In this document: positions 1-8,600 of the stretch, in pieces
How the letters are laid out: every line of letters starts with the position of its first letter
Position numbering within the stretch: position 1 is the stretch's first letter
Origin: Pseudomonas violetae
GTDB taxonomy: Bacteria; Pseudomonadota; Gammaproteobacteria; Pseudomonadales; Pseudomonadaceae
Direction of reading: 5' to 3'
DNA length: 64,000 nt
Assembly: GCF_023072615.1 (NCBI RefSeq)
Contig: NZ_JAKNRW010000009.1
Coordinates: 62,001-126,000, forward strand
Notes under the pieces: generated by a model
The model's input: the letters and a program-made list of their open reading frames with translations, nothing else
What the model was told of the DNA's origin: nothing
Databases searched by the model: none
Made by a program: the position numbers and the translations under genes

Positions 1-874
1 CGACGCGACGGCTGAACCACACCTGTTCATGACTTTTAGCGTATTCGATAAAGCGTTTGAGCGAAGCCAGACGCGCCGGACGGCCGATCAGGCGGCAGTG
101 CAGGCCGATCGAGAGCATTTTTGGTGCTTCGGCGCCTTCGGCGTACAGCACATCGAACGCGTCTTTGAGGTATTCGAAGAAATCATCGCCCTTGTTGAAG
201 CCCTGGACCTGGGTGAAGCGCATGTCGTTGGTGTCCAGGGTGTAGGGGATCACCAGGTGCGGCTTGCCGGTCGGATTGTTCGGTTCCCAGTAGGGCAGGT
301 CATCGTCGTAGGTGTCGCAGTCGTAAAGGAAACCACCTTCTTCCATGACCAGGCGCCGGGTGTTCGGGCCGGTGCGGCCGGTGTACCAGCCCAGTGGGCG
401 TTCACCGGTGATCTCGGTGAGCACGCGGATCGCTTCGAGCATGTGCTCGCGCTCCTGAGCTTCATCCATGTACTGGTAGTCGATCCAGCGGTAGCCGTGG
501 CTGCAGATCTCGTGGCCGGCGTCGACCATGGCGCGGATCACGTCCGGGTGGCGCTGGGCGGCCATGGCCACGGCGAAGATGGTCAGCGGAATGTCGAATT
601 CCTTGAACAGTTTCAGGATCCGCCACACGCCGGCACGGCTGCCATACTCATACAGCGATTCCATGCTCATGTTGCGCGCGCCTTGCAGCGGCTGCGCCGA
701 GACCATTTCCGAGAGGAAGGCTTCAGACTCTTTATCGCCATGCAGGATGTTGCGCTCGCCACCTTCCTCGTAGTTGAGTACGAAGGACAGGGCGATGCGG
801 GCATTGCCCGGCCAGTGTGGGTGCGGAGGGTTACTGCCGTAACCGACCAGGTCGCGTGGGTAGTCAGCGCTCAC
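1..874 (-). CDS. puuE: Allantoinase PuuE (partial, 3' end outside window)
   Basis: Cofactor-poor allantoinase of the polysaccharide-deacetylase (NodB-like) fold, opening allantoin to allantoate in purine breakdown in the cytoplasm. The minus-strand frame reads without a stop from a GTG at 874-872 to the window edge (291 residues; the family is about 308). The N-terminus reads SADYPRDLVGYGSNPPHPHW, typical of PuuE. Further on are the family blocks AGHEICSHGYRWIDYQ, TGRTGPNTRRL and DDLPYW, and near the edge LSIGLHCRLIGRP. AGGAAG lies about 7 bases before the GTG, which decides the start. It diverges from uraH across a 418-base region holding two TTGTRTACAA palindromes, fitting a co-regulated ureide pathway. 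Family assignment is strong; the C-terminus cannot be seen. Confidence 0.93.
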   Translation of the reverse strand, partial: MSADYPRDLVGYGSNPPHPHWPGNARIALSFVLNYEEGGERNILHGDKESEAFLSEMVSAQPLQGARNMSMESLYEYGSRAGVWRILKLFKEFDIPLTIFAVAMAAQRHPDVIRAMVDAGHEICSHGYRWIDYQYMDEAQEREHMLEAIRVLTEITGERPLGWYTGRTGPNTRRLVMEEGGFLYDCDTYDDDLPYWEPNNPTGKPHLVIPYTLDTNDMRFTQVQGFNKGDDFFEYLKDAFDVLYAEGAEAPKMLSIGLHCRLIGRPARLASLKRFIEYAKSHEQVWFSRRV

Positions 875-957
875 TGCAGTCTTCCTTCTTGTTCGTTGAC
901 AGGTTGTGTGGCGGCCTGGCGGTGGAATCACAGGCTGGCGTCACAGCGATGAGGTGA

Positions 958-967
958 TTGTATACAA
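958..967. promoter_or_regulatory. TTGTATACAA palindrome upstream of puuE
   Basis: A perfect 10-base palindrome lying 84 bases upstream of the puuE start codon. The same motif with one changed centre base occurs at 1153-1162 and at 11605-11614, both upstream of purine genes. The shape TTGT-NN-ACAA fits GntR-family (FadR/VanR-type) operators. The regulator is not in this window. Confidence 0.6.
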
Positions 968-1152
968 CTTTATGTGCATATTGTAAGTCTGAATTTTCGC
1001 ATTTTTCACCAGCTGTCATCGGGTGGTTGCTGTGCAAGAAACCTGCCTGCTTGGTCAGCTAATGAATCGTAGGCCCTGTAATCGTCTGCTCATGGGCTGG
1101 GTTCGGCACGGAGCGCCGATTAGTGGGAGGTGTCGGAAAAATGTCGTTTTTA

Positions 1153-1162
1153 TTGTGTACAA
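1153..1162. promoter_or_regulatory. TTGTGTACAA palindrome upstream of uraH
   Basis: Second copy of the TTGTRTACAA motif, about 130 bases before the uraH start. It is identical in its 10 bases to the site at 11605-11614 upstream of the NCS2 purine permease. Likely an operator for a GntR-type purine or ureide regulator (inference from recurrence in front of related genes). Confidence 0.6.
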
Positions 1163-1292
1163 TTTCATTCAAAAGTGTCTTAATCAATCGCTCGCCGCAT
1201 CGTTTCGTGCTCCGAACCGGTGCGGTCTCCTTTTCAACTGACTTCGGGAGGCGCGAGGCCTGACGGCTCAATGCCACAGGCGCGCAGAATCA

Positions 1293-1646
1293 ATGGGACG
1301 TTTGACTACTCACGTTTTGGATGCAGCACACGGTTGCCCGGGCAGTTCGATCAAGGTCGAGCTATATCGCGTTGAAGGCTCGCAGCTGGAATTGGTCGCC
1401 AGCGCGATAACCAACAGCGACGGGCGGGTCGATGCGCCGCTTCTGCAAGGCGATGACTACCGTACCGGGGTCTATCAGGTGCAGTTTCATGCAGGCGACT
1501 ACTACCGTGCCCGTGGCGTTCAGTTGCCGGAGCCTGCGTTTCTGGATGTGGTGGTACTGCGGTTCGGCATCTCTGCCGAGCAGGATCACTACCACGTGCC
1601 GCTGCTGATCTCGCCTTACAGCTATTCCACGTATCGCGGCAGTTGA
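1293..1646 (+). CDS. uraH: 5-hydroxyisourate hydrolase (transthyretin-like)
   Basis: Hydrolyses 5-hydroxyisourate, the unstable product of urate oxidation, to OHCU on the way to allantoin. The 117-residue protein has the family length and both signature ends: an early LTTHVLDAAHGCPG block carrying the active-site His, and the C-terminal tetrapeptide YRGS. An inner HYHVPLLISPYSYSTY block is also typical. No long signal peptide is seen, so it should be cytoplasmic. It diverges from puuE, shares the TTGTRTACAA operator motif with it, and is followed by a strong hairpin terminator. Very sure of the family. Confidence 0.96.
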   Translation: MGRLTTHVLDAAHGCPGSSIKVELYRVEGSQLELVASAITNSDGRVDAPLLQGDDYRTGVYQVQFHAGDYYRARGVQLPEPAFLDVVVLRFGISAEQDHYHVPLLISPYSYSTYRGS

Positions 1647-1705
1647 TCCCCCAAGCAGCTGCCCTCACCTGGAAGCGACTGCGCATATAGCTTCTTTGGT
1701 CTTTC

Positions 1706-1731
1706 GCCCGCTCACACTGCGGGCTTTTTTT
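1706..1731 (+). terminator. Rho-independent terminator after uraH
   Basis: GCCCGC at 1706-1711 pairs with GCGGGC at 1719-1724 around a 7-base loop and is followed by seven T. It lies 60 bases after the uraH stop and also separates uraH from the convergent accessory block. Confidence 0.85.
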
Positions 1732-1788
1732 CGTTCGCTGTTTGACTGCACCCCGCGCGCGGACGGCGAGGTGCATCAGGCATCTCTA

Positions 1789-3624
1789 TCAGCGCTCCTT
1801 GATTATAAAAATGGATGGATCGGCCCCAGGCAGGTGCTGGACGCCGCCGATCAACCAGACCACATCGCCATGCACATCCGCAGCCAGTAGCGCTTGGTGG
1901 CCCTCGGTGCTCATTCGTCTGTGCAGCATGGGGTCGGCCAGTTCCGGTACCGACGGAGGGTGGATCTCAATGGCGTCAGTGTCGATATAGCCCAGTTTCA
2001 GAAAATAGACCTTGTCATGATTGTTTCTTTTAAATAGCAGCATCGGGGGGAGGATCTTGAGGTGTTCGGCATTGGCAGGAAGGAACACCGTGTAACTGCT
2101 CTCGCTTAGTAACGTAGCGACCAATAGCGAAAGATGACCAGGTTCATCAAGCCTGTCTTTGTAGAGATGCCATACAGGAGAACTCTCAGGTTTGAGGTTC
2201 AACTGCTGCAGCGGCATTGGGGAATCTGCAGCATGTAATGGCACTATCCTCCTGGTTCCTGTGCTGCCGGCAGCAACAGGTAACATATCCAGCGGGTCGC
2301 CAAACTTGTTCACGGCAACCCTGGTTTTACCCTCCCAGTGGCGAAAGGTCTGCATCATGCGCGCTAGCCCGGTGCCGTCGATGTCCCGCAAGCTACCGGA
2401 GGCTTCGAATAGGCGCTTGGCGACGGCTCGCGAGGTATTCTGCGTGAATCTTTTGAATACATCGCCGACATGGTGGGTCAATGGCTTGGCAAAAGGGCGT
2501 ATCGAACTGCTGACTACCTGGGGCCTGGAGCGCAAGGCAATCACCGGCTGCAGCGATGGTGCTTCCTGCAGCATGCGTTCGAATGGTTCAAAACGTCCGG
2601 GCGCAAAATCCGGGTGTTGAAGGAACACCAAAGGCACTTGACCGGTCAGTGCCCCCTTGGGGACGATCCGGTAGAACAGCTGGCCAATTTGAATGGATTC
2701 CCCTGACACAGGCTGGCTGGTTTTACCCCAAGATGCCCATAAATAGGGGTTCCTCCTGCTAACGTCAGCGTCAATGCCGTCGTCGCCCCCATCGGCGTCC
2801 TGCTCCAGACGAGGTCGCTGGTTGGGACCGGGCCCAGCCTGATCCGACGCGGGCCACTCGGCAACCGGCGATTTACGTTGCCAAAGGGTCATTCCTTCGA
2901 TGCTTTCCAGTACTGGGCCCGAAGGGGTCGATTCGCTCGTCGAGGACGCCTGGTAATCTCCCTGGGTATTCTTGCGAATCAGTACGGTGCCTCCGTCTGC
3001 AAGGTCCACGTAGGTCCTTTTCAACTTGTCGAATCGAATGCCATTTGAGTCGGGTCGGGTCAGCTTGTCCGCCAGATGTGGTGCGATGAGCTCAAGGTTT
3101 GCGGGCTTGGCAACGGGTAGCACTGGATCGACCTGTCCGGGCCTGGCGATTCGCCACTGTGGCTGTCCCGGCACTTTCATCAAGATCGGTCCTGCTTGTC
3201 CGGGGGCAAACGGCAAGGGAATCTGGAACTCGTTGTTTGCATTTTTTTCAATTCGAAAAATGCCCTCTACGCCGATGTCCGCATAAAGATGTTCCTGACT
3301 GTCCATGAACAACCCGGTGTTATCGATTCGTAACAGCTGTTCGACCTGCTCGCGCGGCCAGGAAATCATGCGAGTCGCGTCAGCAATACCGATGGCTGCA
3401 GTCGGCATCTCGGTAATCACCACTGGGCGATTCGGCACGGTGCCTGATGTGTATCCTGAGGGGGGCGTGGTGTTTGAGTCCCAGGGGCGCTCGCTGTCCG
3501 GCACTGGGCGCGGAACGTTTGTCGACCCGTCCTCTCTTCCTCGAGTTTCAGTTGAGGGCTTTGTAACGGTAGATGGGGTGTCAGTGTTGCCGCCAGGTTT
3601 GGTGGGTCTGGGAGGTTTGGCCAT
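1789..3624 (-). CDS. Unknown 611-residue protein, paralogue of its upstream neighbour
   Basis: I do not recognise a named family. The first 65 or so residues are rich in Pro, Thr and Gly and look disordered. Two related beta-type modules follow: about 85-150 (ISWPREQVEQLL, then TGLFM...LYADIG) and about 190-260 (YVDLADGG, then a xLWQRK end). The remaining 320 residues begin with NPYLWASWGK, contain a helical TSRAVAKRLFEASG stretch, and end in a hydrophobic VVWLIGGV strand and IKER. No signal peptide or clear membrane helix is seen. The neighbour 54 bases upstream aligns along the whole length, with matching PREQVxQLLRI, NPYLWxSWGK and GGVQ blocks and the same xIxKER end. It is the last gene of a minus-strand block led by an RTX/pore-type protein, so a secreted effector or partner role is possible (inference). 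Confidence 0.75.
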   Translation of the reverse strand: MAKPPRPTKPGGNTDTPSTVTKPSTETRGREDGSTNVPRPVPDSERPWDSNTTPPSGYTSGTVPNRPVVITEMPTAAIGIADATRMISWPREQVEQLLRIDNTGLFMDSQEHLYADIGVEGIFRIEKNANNEFQIPLPFAPGQAGPILMKVPGQPQWRIARPGQVDPVLPVAKPANLELIAPHLADKLTRPDSNGIRFDKLKRTYVDLADGGTVLIRKNTQGDYQASSTSESTPSGPVLESIEGMTLWQRKSPVAEWPASDQAGPGPNQRPRLEQDADGGDDGIDADVSRRNPYLWASWGKTSQPVSGESIQIGQLFYRIVPKGALTGQVPLVFLQHPDFAPGRFEPFERMLQEAPSLQPVIALRSRPQVVSSSIRPFAKPLTHHVGDVFKRFTQNTSRAVAKRLFEASGSLRDIDGTGLARMMQTFRHWEGKTRVAVNKFGDPLDMLPVAAGSTGTRRIVPLHAADSPMPLQQLNLKPESSPVWHLYKDRLDEPGHLSLLVATLLSESSYTVFLPANAEHLKILPPMLLFKRNNHDKVYFLKLGYIDTDAIEIHPPSVPELADPMLHRRMSTEGHQALLAADVHGDVVWLIGGVQHLPGADPSIFIIKER

Positions 3625-3677
3625 GATGAGTTACCGTATCTGAGTGAAGATGAGAGTTGATCGAATGCCTGGGTCGA

Positions 3678-5501
3678 TTAACGCTCTTTCATAATGAAAA
3701 CCGACTGCCATCCCGTTGAGGTTGTCTGCACTCCACCCAATAACCAGGTCACTTTACTTCGAGCATTGGCGGCCGAGAGTTCCAGCACGGCGTCCACGCC
3801 TATTTGCGCAGGTAAAAGGGGGTTGGAAAGTTCTGGTACGGGGGTGGGATTCACACTTATAACGTCTTTATTAGAAACTCCGAGTTTCAGAAAATAGATT
3901 CGGTCATGATCTGGTCGCTTGAAAACCAACTTGGGATGTTGGTGCAGGCTTTGGATAGGAAATACGTCATAGCCATTACGAATTAACACAGTGCCCACTA
4001 GCACCTTAAGACCTTGATCGGAAGGATCAGCCATATAGGCATCCCATTCCTTTTTGAAATGTACTGGGGCGAAGTCAAGTCTGTATAATGAATCTCCCAC
4101 GGCTGCGGGTGCCATTTTGATAACGTTGCCAGGGCGTGATTCGCGTGGTGCTACCGGTAATAGATCAATCGGGTTCTCGAAATCAGGATCGAATATGCCT
4201 GCCTGTTCTTTCCAATGGCGAAGCGTCAGTGATATGTCATATAAGCTGTCCCGATTCATTGAGTTTCCATCACCGGAAACCTCGTACAGTTTTCGGGCGA
4301 CCGCTCGCGAGGTAATGGGAGAAAAATCCGCAAAGGATTCCGCCACCGACTGGACCATCGGTTTATCAAACATCCGGTGAGAGGCGTCCACGGCCCATTG
4401 CCCTTCGTTGGTCAGCAATACAGGCACTGGCTGTAACCAGGGCTGGGTGTGGAGCAATTGCTCGAAGCTTTCATAGTGCGTTGCGGTAAACTCGGGGGGT
4501 TGGAGATAAGTGATGAACTGGCTTTTTTTTCCACCATCGGGAAACACCTGGTAGTGCAACTCCTCTATCTGGATAGAAGTTGTTGCAACCGGCTTTTCGA
4601 TCTTTCCCCAAGAAACCCACAAATAGGGGTTCGTGCTCGCCGGATGGCTGGTAGACAGTGAGAAATCCATTTCGACTGGTTTGCCTGGGGCGGCAGTTTG
4701 GTCAGCGCCCTCAAGCCGTGGACGCTTGTCTGGAATAACGTCAGTGTCCACGGCCTTGCGCTGCCACAAGGGAGTCTGCGCGATCCTTTCAAGCAGCGGG
4801 CCGGAAGGGGCCCACTCCTGGCCGTGTGTCGCCTGATACACGCCCTGCGGGTTTCTGGCGACTTGAACAACGCCTTCATTGATCAAATCGACATAACTCC
4901 TCAGGTTATGCCAGCGTATTCCGGACTCATTCGCCGCTGGTAGTCTTTGCGCCACTTGCGGATTGACCAGACGCACTGGCGGTCTGTCGGTGGCGCTGGT
5001 AGAACCTGCCGGAAAAGCTAGAGCCGGCACGATCTGCCATGTCGGTCGATCTTCGACTTTCCTCAGTGTCGTGCCCGACCGACCCGGTGCCTGGGACAGG
5101 TGAACTTGATAGTTGCCATTCGCATCGGGTTCCACGCGGCCGATGCCAACTCTGCCCATATCGGCATACAGTTCCTGGTCTTTGCTCATGAAAAGACCGG
5201 TCTCACCAATCCGGAGCAACTGATCGACCTGTTCACGGGGCCAGGTAATCATTGCGCCCAGTGTGACCGAGGGACGGGTGCTGCCCGAGGGCATGTCAGT
5301 CACAACGACTGGCTGGCGGGTCGTGTCGCCTGGAATACCCGTGCCTGATGAGCCGGGCTTCGGGGATCCATCACGCGGCGGTGAGCCAGGACGGCCGGGG
5401 TTGGTTCCGCCGATTGTGTCGCCCGGTAAGGGCGTCCTGTGGGGGGTGTTTGATGTGGAAGGTTGCGGCGAGACAGTCGGTTTGATCGGTGGTTTGGCCA
5501 T
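3678..5501 (-). CDS. Unknown 607-residue protein, tandem paralogue
   Basis: Tandem copy of the 611-residue gene just downstream, starting MAKPP like it and sharing the same order of parts: Pro/Gly-rich N-terminus (about 1-70), module ITWPREQVDQLL with LYADMG, second module YVDLINEG ending PLWQRK, then NPYLWVSWGK, TSRAVARKLYEVSG, VYFLKLG-like IYFLKLG and the end FIMKER. The copies are clearly diverged, so the duplication is not recent. The start is set by AGGAAG about 8 bases before the ATG. The gap to the downstream copy is only 53 bases, suggesting co-transcription; the gap to the upstream RTX-type gene is 193 AT-richer bases and may hold a separate promoter. No enzyme motif was recognised. 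Function unknown. Confidence 0.78.
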   Translation of the reverse strand: MAKPPIKPTVSPQPSTSNTPHRTPLPGDTIGGTNPGRPGSPPRDGSPKPGSSGTGIPGDTTRQPVVVTDMPSGSTRPSVTLGAMITWPREQVDQLLRIGETGLFMSKDQELYADMGRVGIGRVEPDANGNYQVHLSQAPGRSGTTLRKVEDRPTWQIVPALAFPAGSTSATDRPPVRLVNPQVAQRLPAANESGIRWHNLRSYVDLINEGVVQVARNPQGVYQATHGQEWAPSGPLLERIAQTPLWQRKAVDTDVIPDKRPRLEGADQTAAPGKPVEMDFSLSTSHPASTNPYLWVSWGKIEKPVATTSIQIEELHYQVFPDGGKKSQFITYLQPPEFTATHYESFEQLLHTQPWLQPVPVLLTNEGQWAVDASHRMFDKPMVQSVAESFADFSPITSRAVARKLYEVSGDGNSMNRDSLYDISLTLRHWKEQAGIFDPDFENPIDLLPVAPRESRPGNVIKMAPAAVGDSLYRLDFAPVHFKKEWDAYMADPSDQGLKVLVGTVLIRNGYDVFPIQSLHQHPKLVFKRPDHDRIYFLKLGVSNKDVISVNPTPVPELSNPLLPAQIGVDAVLELSAANARSKVTWLLGGVQTTSTGWQSVFIMKER

Positions 5502-5694
5502 GATAGTGCTTCCTGCAACAAGATGGGTTTGAATAAAAAGTCATGTGTGTCGTGCGTGCCGGTTTGATTATTATCAAATGAGTACGCACGATTAGTGCTG
5601 ATCAGCATGGGTCTTAATGTATGAGGCAGTGCGCTGTATATGTCTGTGTGCAAAAAGTCATGTGTTGCGAAAAGTGTGAGCCCAGGCGTTCCGG

Positions 5695-8600
5695 TTAATG
5701 CAACTTGCAGGCGTCCAGTGTTAATTGTAATTCGGCCGCATCAAGGGTTGGCTCGGTAATCACTTGGGATTTAACTCGCGCGTAACAGTGCTCCAGTTGA
5801 TGGGCGCAGCGGTTCAGTGGCAATAAGTCCGCGAACTGGATGAGTCGTGACGTGTCAGTGTCAAGTACCCAGCGCTGCTTCGATGGGTTATAAGATAGTG
5901 CTCCAATGGTGCCGTCTCGCATTGCGATATTTTGCACACTGATAGTGGGCTGTTTGATGGCCGCCAATTCGTTGATAAGAGTGATGTTGGCCCGATTCTG
6001 ACCATTGAAAAATCGACCATCCAAACTATCGATATACAAAGCATCAAAGGCCAGATCGACTGCATATGTAATGCCCTGCGAGGTGATGACGCGTATCGGG
6101 TCAATCAGGTCATCAGGACTGTCATAGCGAGGCAATTGAATGGTGGTGGACCCGATCAGCAGTGCATTGTTCACCAGGTTGATGTCGCATAGACCAAGCG
6201 GAGTAGCATCAAATTCCCAGACCGAGGCTGACGGCGATTTAACACTGGCGTCTGCGTAGGCGCCCGGCGTCGTCACACGCAAGGTCATATCTGCACTGAG
6301 GTGAACCAAATACCTGGAGCCCGCACCCTCCAATACCTCAACAGCGGTTTGTACGGCAGGGGCGCTCAGATTGACACACTTGTCGCTGGCGCCCAGGGAG
6401 TGCGCTTCGTTTTCGTCCGGTTGGATGAAATCGTATAAACCGGGGCGTTGGACCAGAGCTTTTGGGGTCGTTTGCTGAACGTATGCAAACCGAGTCATCT
6501 TCATGATGTCGCTATCGGCCAAAGCAGGCGGGCGCAGGTGATACGACACACCATCGTTAAAGACGATAATGAATTGATGATTCATTTCCAGGGGCGGACG
6601 TGTGAGCCTGTCTGTCAGTAAAACGTAACCGACGCCATGAGAACTGGCCAAGTTCGAGATGGTTATACACTTGTCGTCGAAATTGAGGGACAGGCTGCAG
6701 GTTTTGTACGTCGGGTGATCTCTGTCCAACCGCACCGTCAGGTCCATTGAGTAGTGCGTCTCAACCGATGACAGGTCGGTACTGGCAAAATCAATATACA
6801 AAAAACTCAGTGCGGCATTATCTCGATGTTTGACGTTAAGCGTCGTGCGCGTCTGTTGGTTGGGCAGGAAGTAGTGTTTATTGCCAGCCGCTGCAAGGGC
6901 CATGACAGAGGTGTTGACTATAATCGGTTGCTTCGATTTGCCTGGTTGAACGATGACGGCGTTGACGTAAAGCGGGAAATCGTCCTCAATGGTTTCGGGA
7001 CAATCCGGGACGAGCTGGAAGCCATCCTCGGTGATAAAGGTCAGCAGCCTGTTCTGTAATTGGCGATGGGCCCCTGCCATCTGGTATACACCTTCGATGA
7101 TCAGGGTTCGTCTAAGGTGATCGTCCAGATCGAACTTTGAGGTGATGACCAAAGTATTCGAGACGATCCGCCAACTGTCGATCAACTCTAATCTCCAGCC
7201 CAGTGCAATCACGCTGTCGTCGATGCCATCCTCGATCACAACCACCGTGCCGGCCTTATGTGCAATGAGATAGCGATCCCGGCCCGGACCACCGTTGACG
7301 ACGCCGTCGCCGTTGAGCATGGATATCTGGTCATCCCCGGCACCGGCCTGAACATGATCATCGCCACGAGAAACGATGGTATTGGCGCCGTCCGTGCCAA
7401 CCACTCGATTGCGCCCGGCAACCAATGTCTCGATATTCTCGATACTGTCCAGGCGAGTATGAGTTCGACCTGGCTGACCACTGTTCGTGAGGATTTCCAG
7501 TGTGCCCAGCTGCAGATCGATCAGGTATCCAGGGTGACGCTGATGCAGGTGTTCTACCTTGCCAGCCAACACGAGCGTGTCCTGGCCGTCGCCGCCTTTT
7601 ATGATATTCAAAGCCTGCTGTGTGTCGAGTGACAACAAGGACTCGGCAGCCCCTTCGAACATGAACTCATCATCTTTCCTGCCTCCCTCCAGTACCTTGG
7701 TACCGGCACCGAAGTAAAAGCTGTTGGACTTGTTTTTTACGCCACGGACAGTGTCGTTACCTGCGCCAATGAACCAGGCGATGCCTTTTGCCGTGCCTTC
7801 TGTTCCAAAGCTTGCGCCGGGGGTATCGATTGGTACGCCGTAACGAGCGTCGAGATCGTCATTGCCATCGATGATCCTCGGGCTCTTTATGATTTTGTGA
7901 CTGTTCTGATGGGCGTCCCAATCGTAATAACGTACCCCAGCAGGTGTGAGTTCGACATCGAATGTGCCGTTGATGATGACTTCAATGCGGTCCTTCAAAC
8001 TCCCGTCCAGCAGTTCTTTAGCGCTCGCCTGCAACATTTTTGAATGGGCAGTCGTCGCCTTGGCTATTGCCAGACGGTCCTCGATGCTTTCATCGGGGCT
8101 AATGCCCCAAAATGCGAACCAGCCGGTACGCAGGCGTTCATGAGTACTCAATTGGATGTAGTCGTCGATTTCGTCGACGATGCGCACTGCTGCATATGCC
8201 TGGGAACCAGCAACCAGCAGCAACCCTGCCGTCAGCCCCACCGGCCCAGCCATGGAAAAGCCCGCCAGAGCTGCGACACCGAGGATCAGCGACATCGCGG
8301 CGCTGGCTACGCTCATGCCGCCACTCACATAATGATCGATGGCTTCCTTGCCTGCCGTGTTGGCCGCGTTGTCGAACGATTTGACGGCGCAAATAATGTC
8401 GAATGGCAAGGTCACGGCAGCGGCAATCAACCCCCCACCTCGAGCCAACCGCACACCCATGCTCGTTCTGGCAAAGTCGCTGTAAGCTCTTTGCCCGGCA
8501 TTGATCATGTACTTCGCTTGTTTCGTCACGGCCACTTCAACGGCCAGTGAGGCGAACTCTCCCGCGATGCTCAGGCTATTGAAGATGATTTCACCTTCGT

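Larger units (their letters stand above)
875..1292. promoter_or_regulatory. puuE-uraH divergent intergenic region
   Basis: This 418-base non-coding stretch separates puuE (leftward) from uraH (rightward). It holds two near-identical palindromes, TTGTATACAA at 958-967 on the puuE side and TTGTGTACAA at 1153-1162 on the uraH side. It also contains CTGCTTGGTCAG at 1047-1058, repeated exactly upstream of the purine permease at 11567-11578. No convincing gene lies within it. It probably carries both promoters and the operators of a shared regulator (inference). Confidence 0.7.

Noticed and set aside
29..952. Long rightward open frame (307 codons) opposite puuE
   Set aside because: It is the antisense shadow of the allantoinase gene, whose minus-strand product has clear family motifs.
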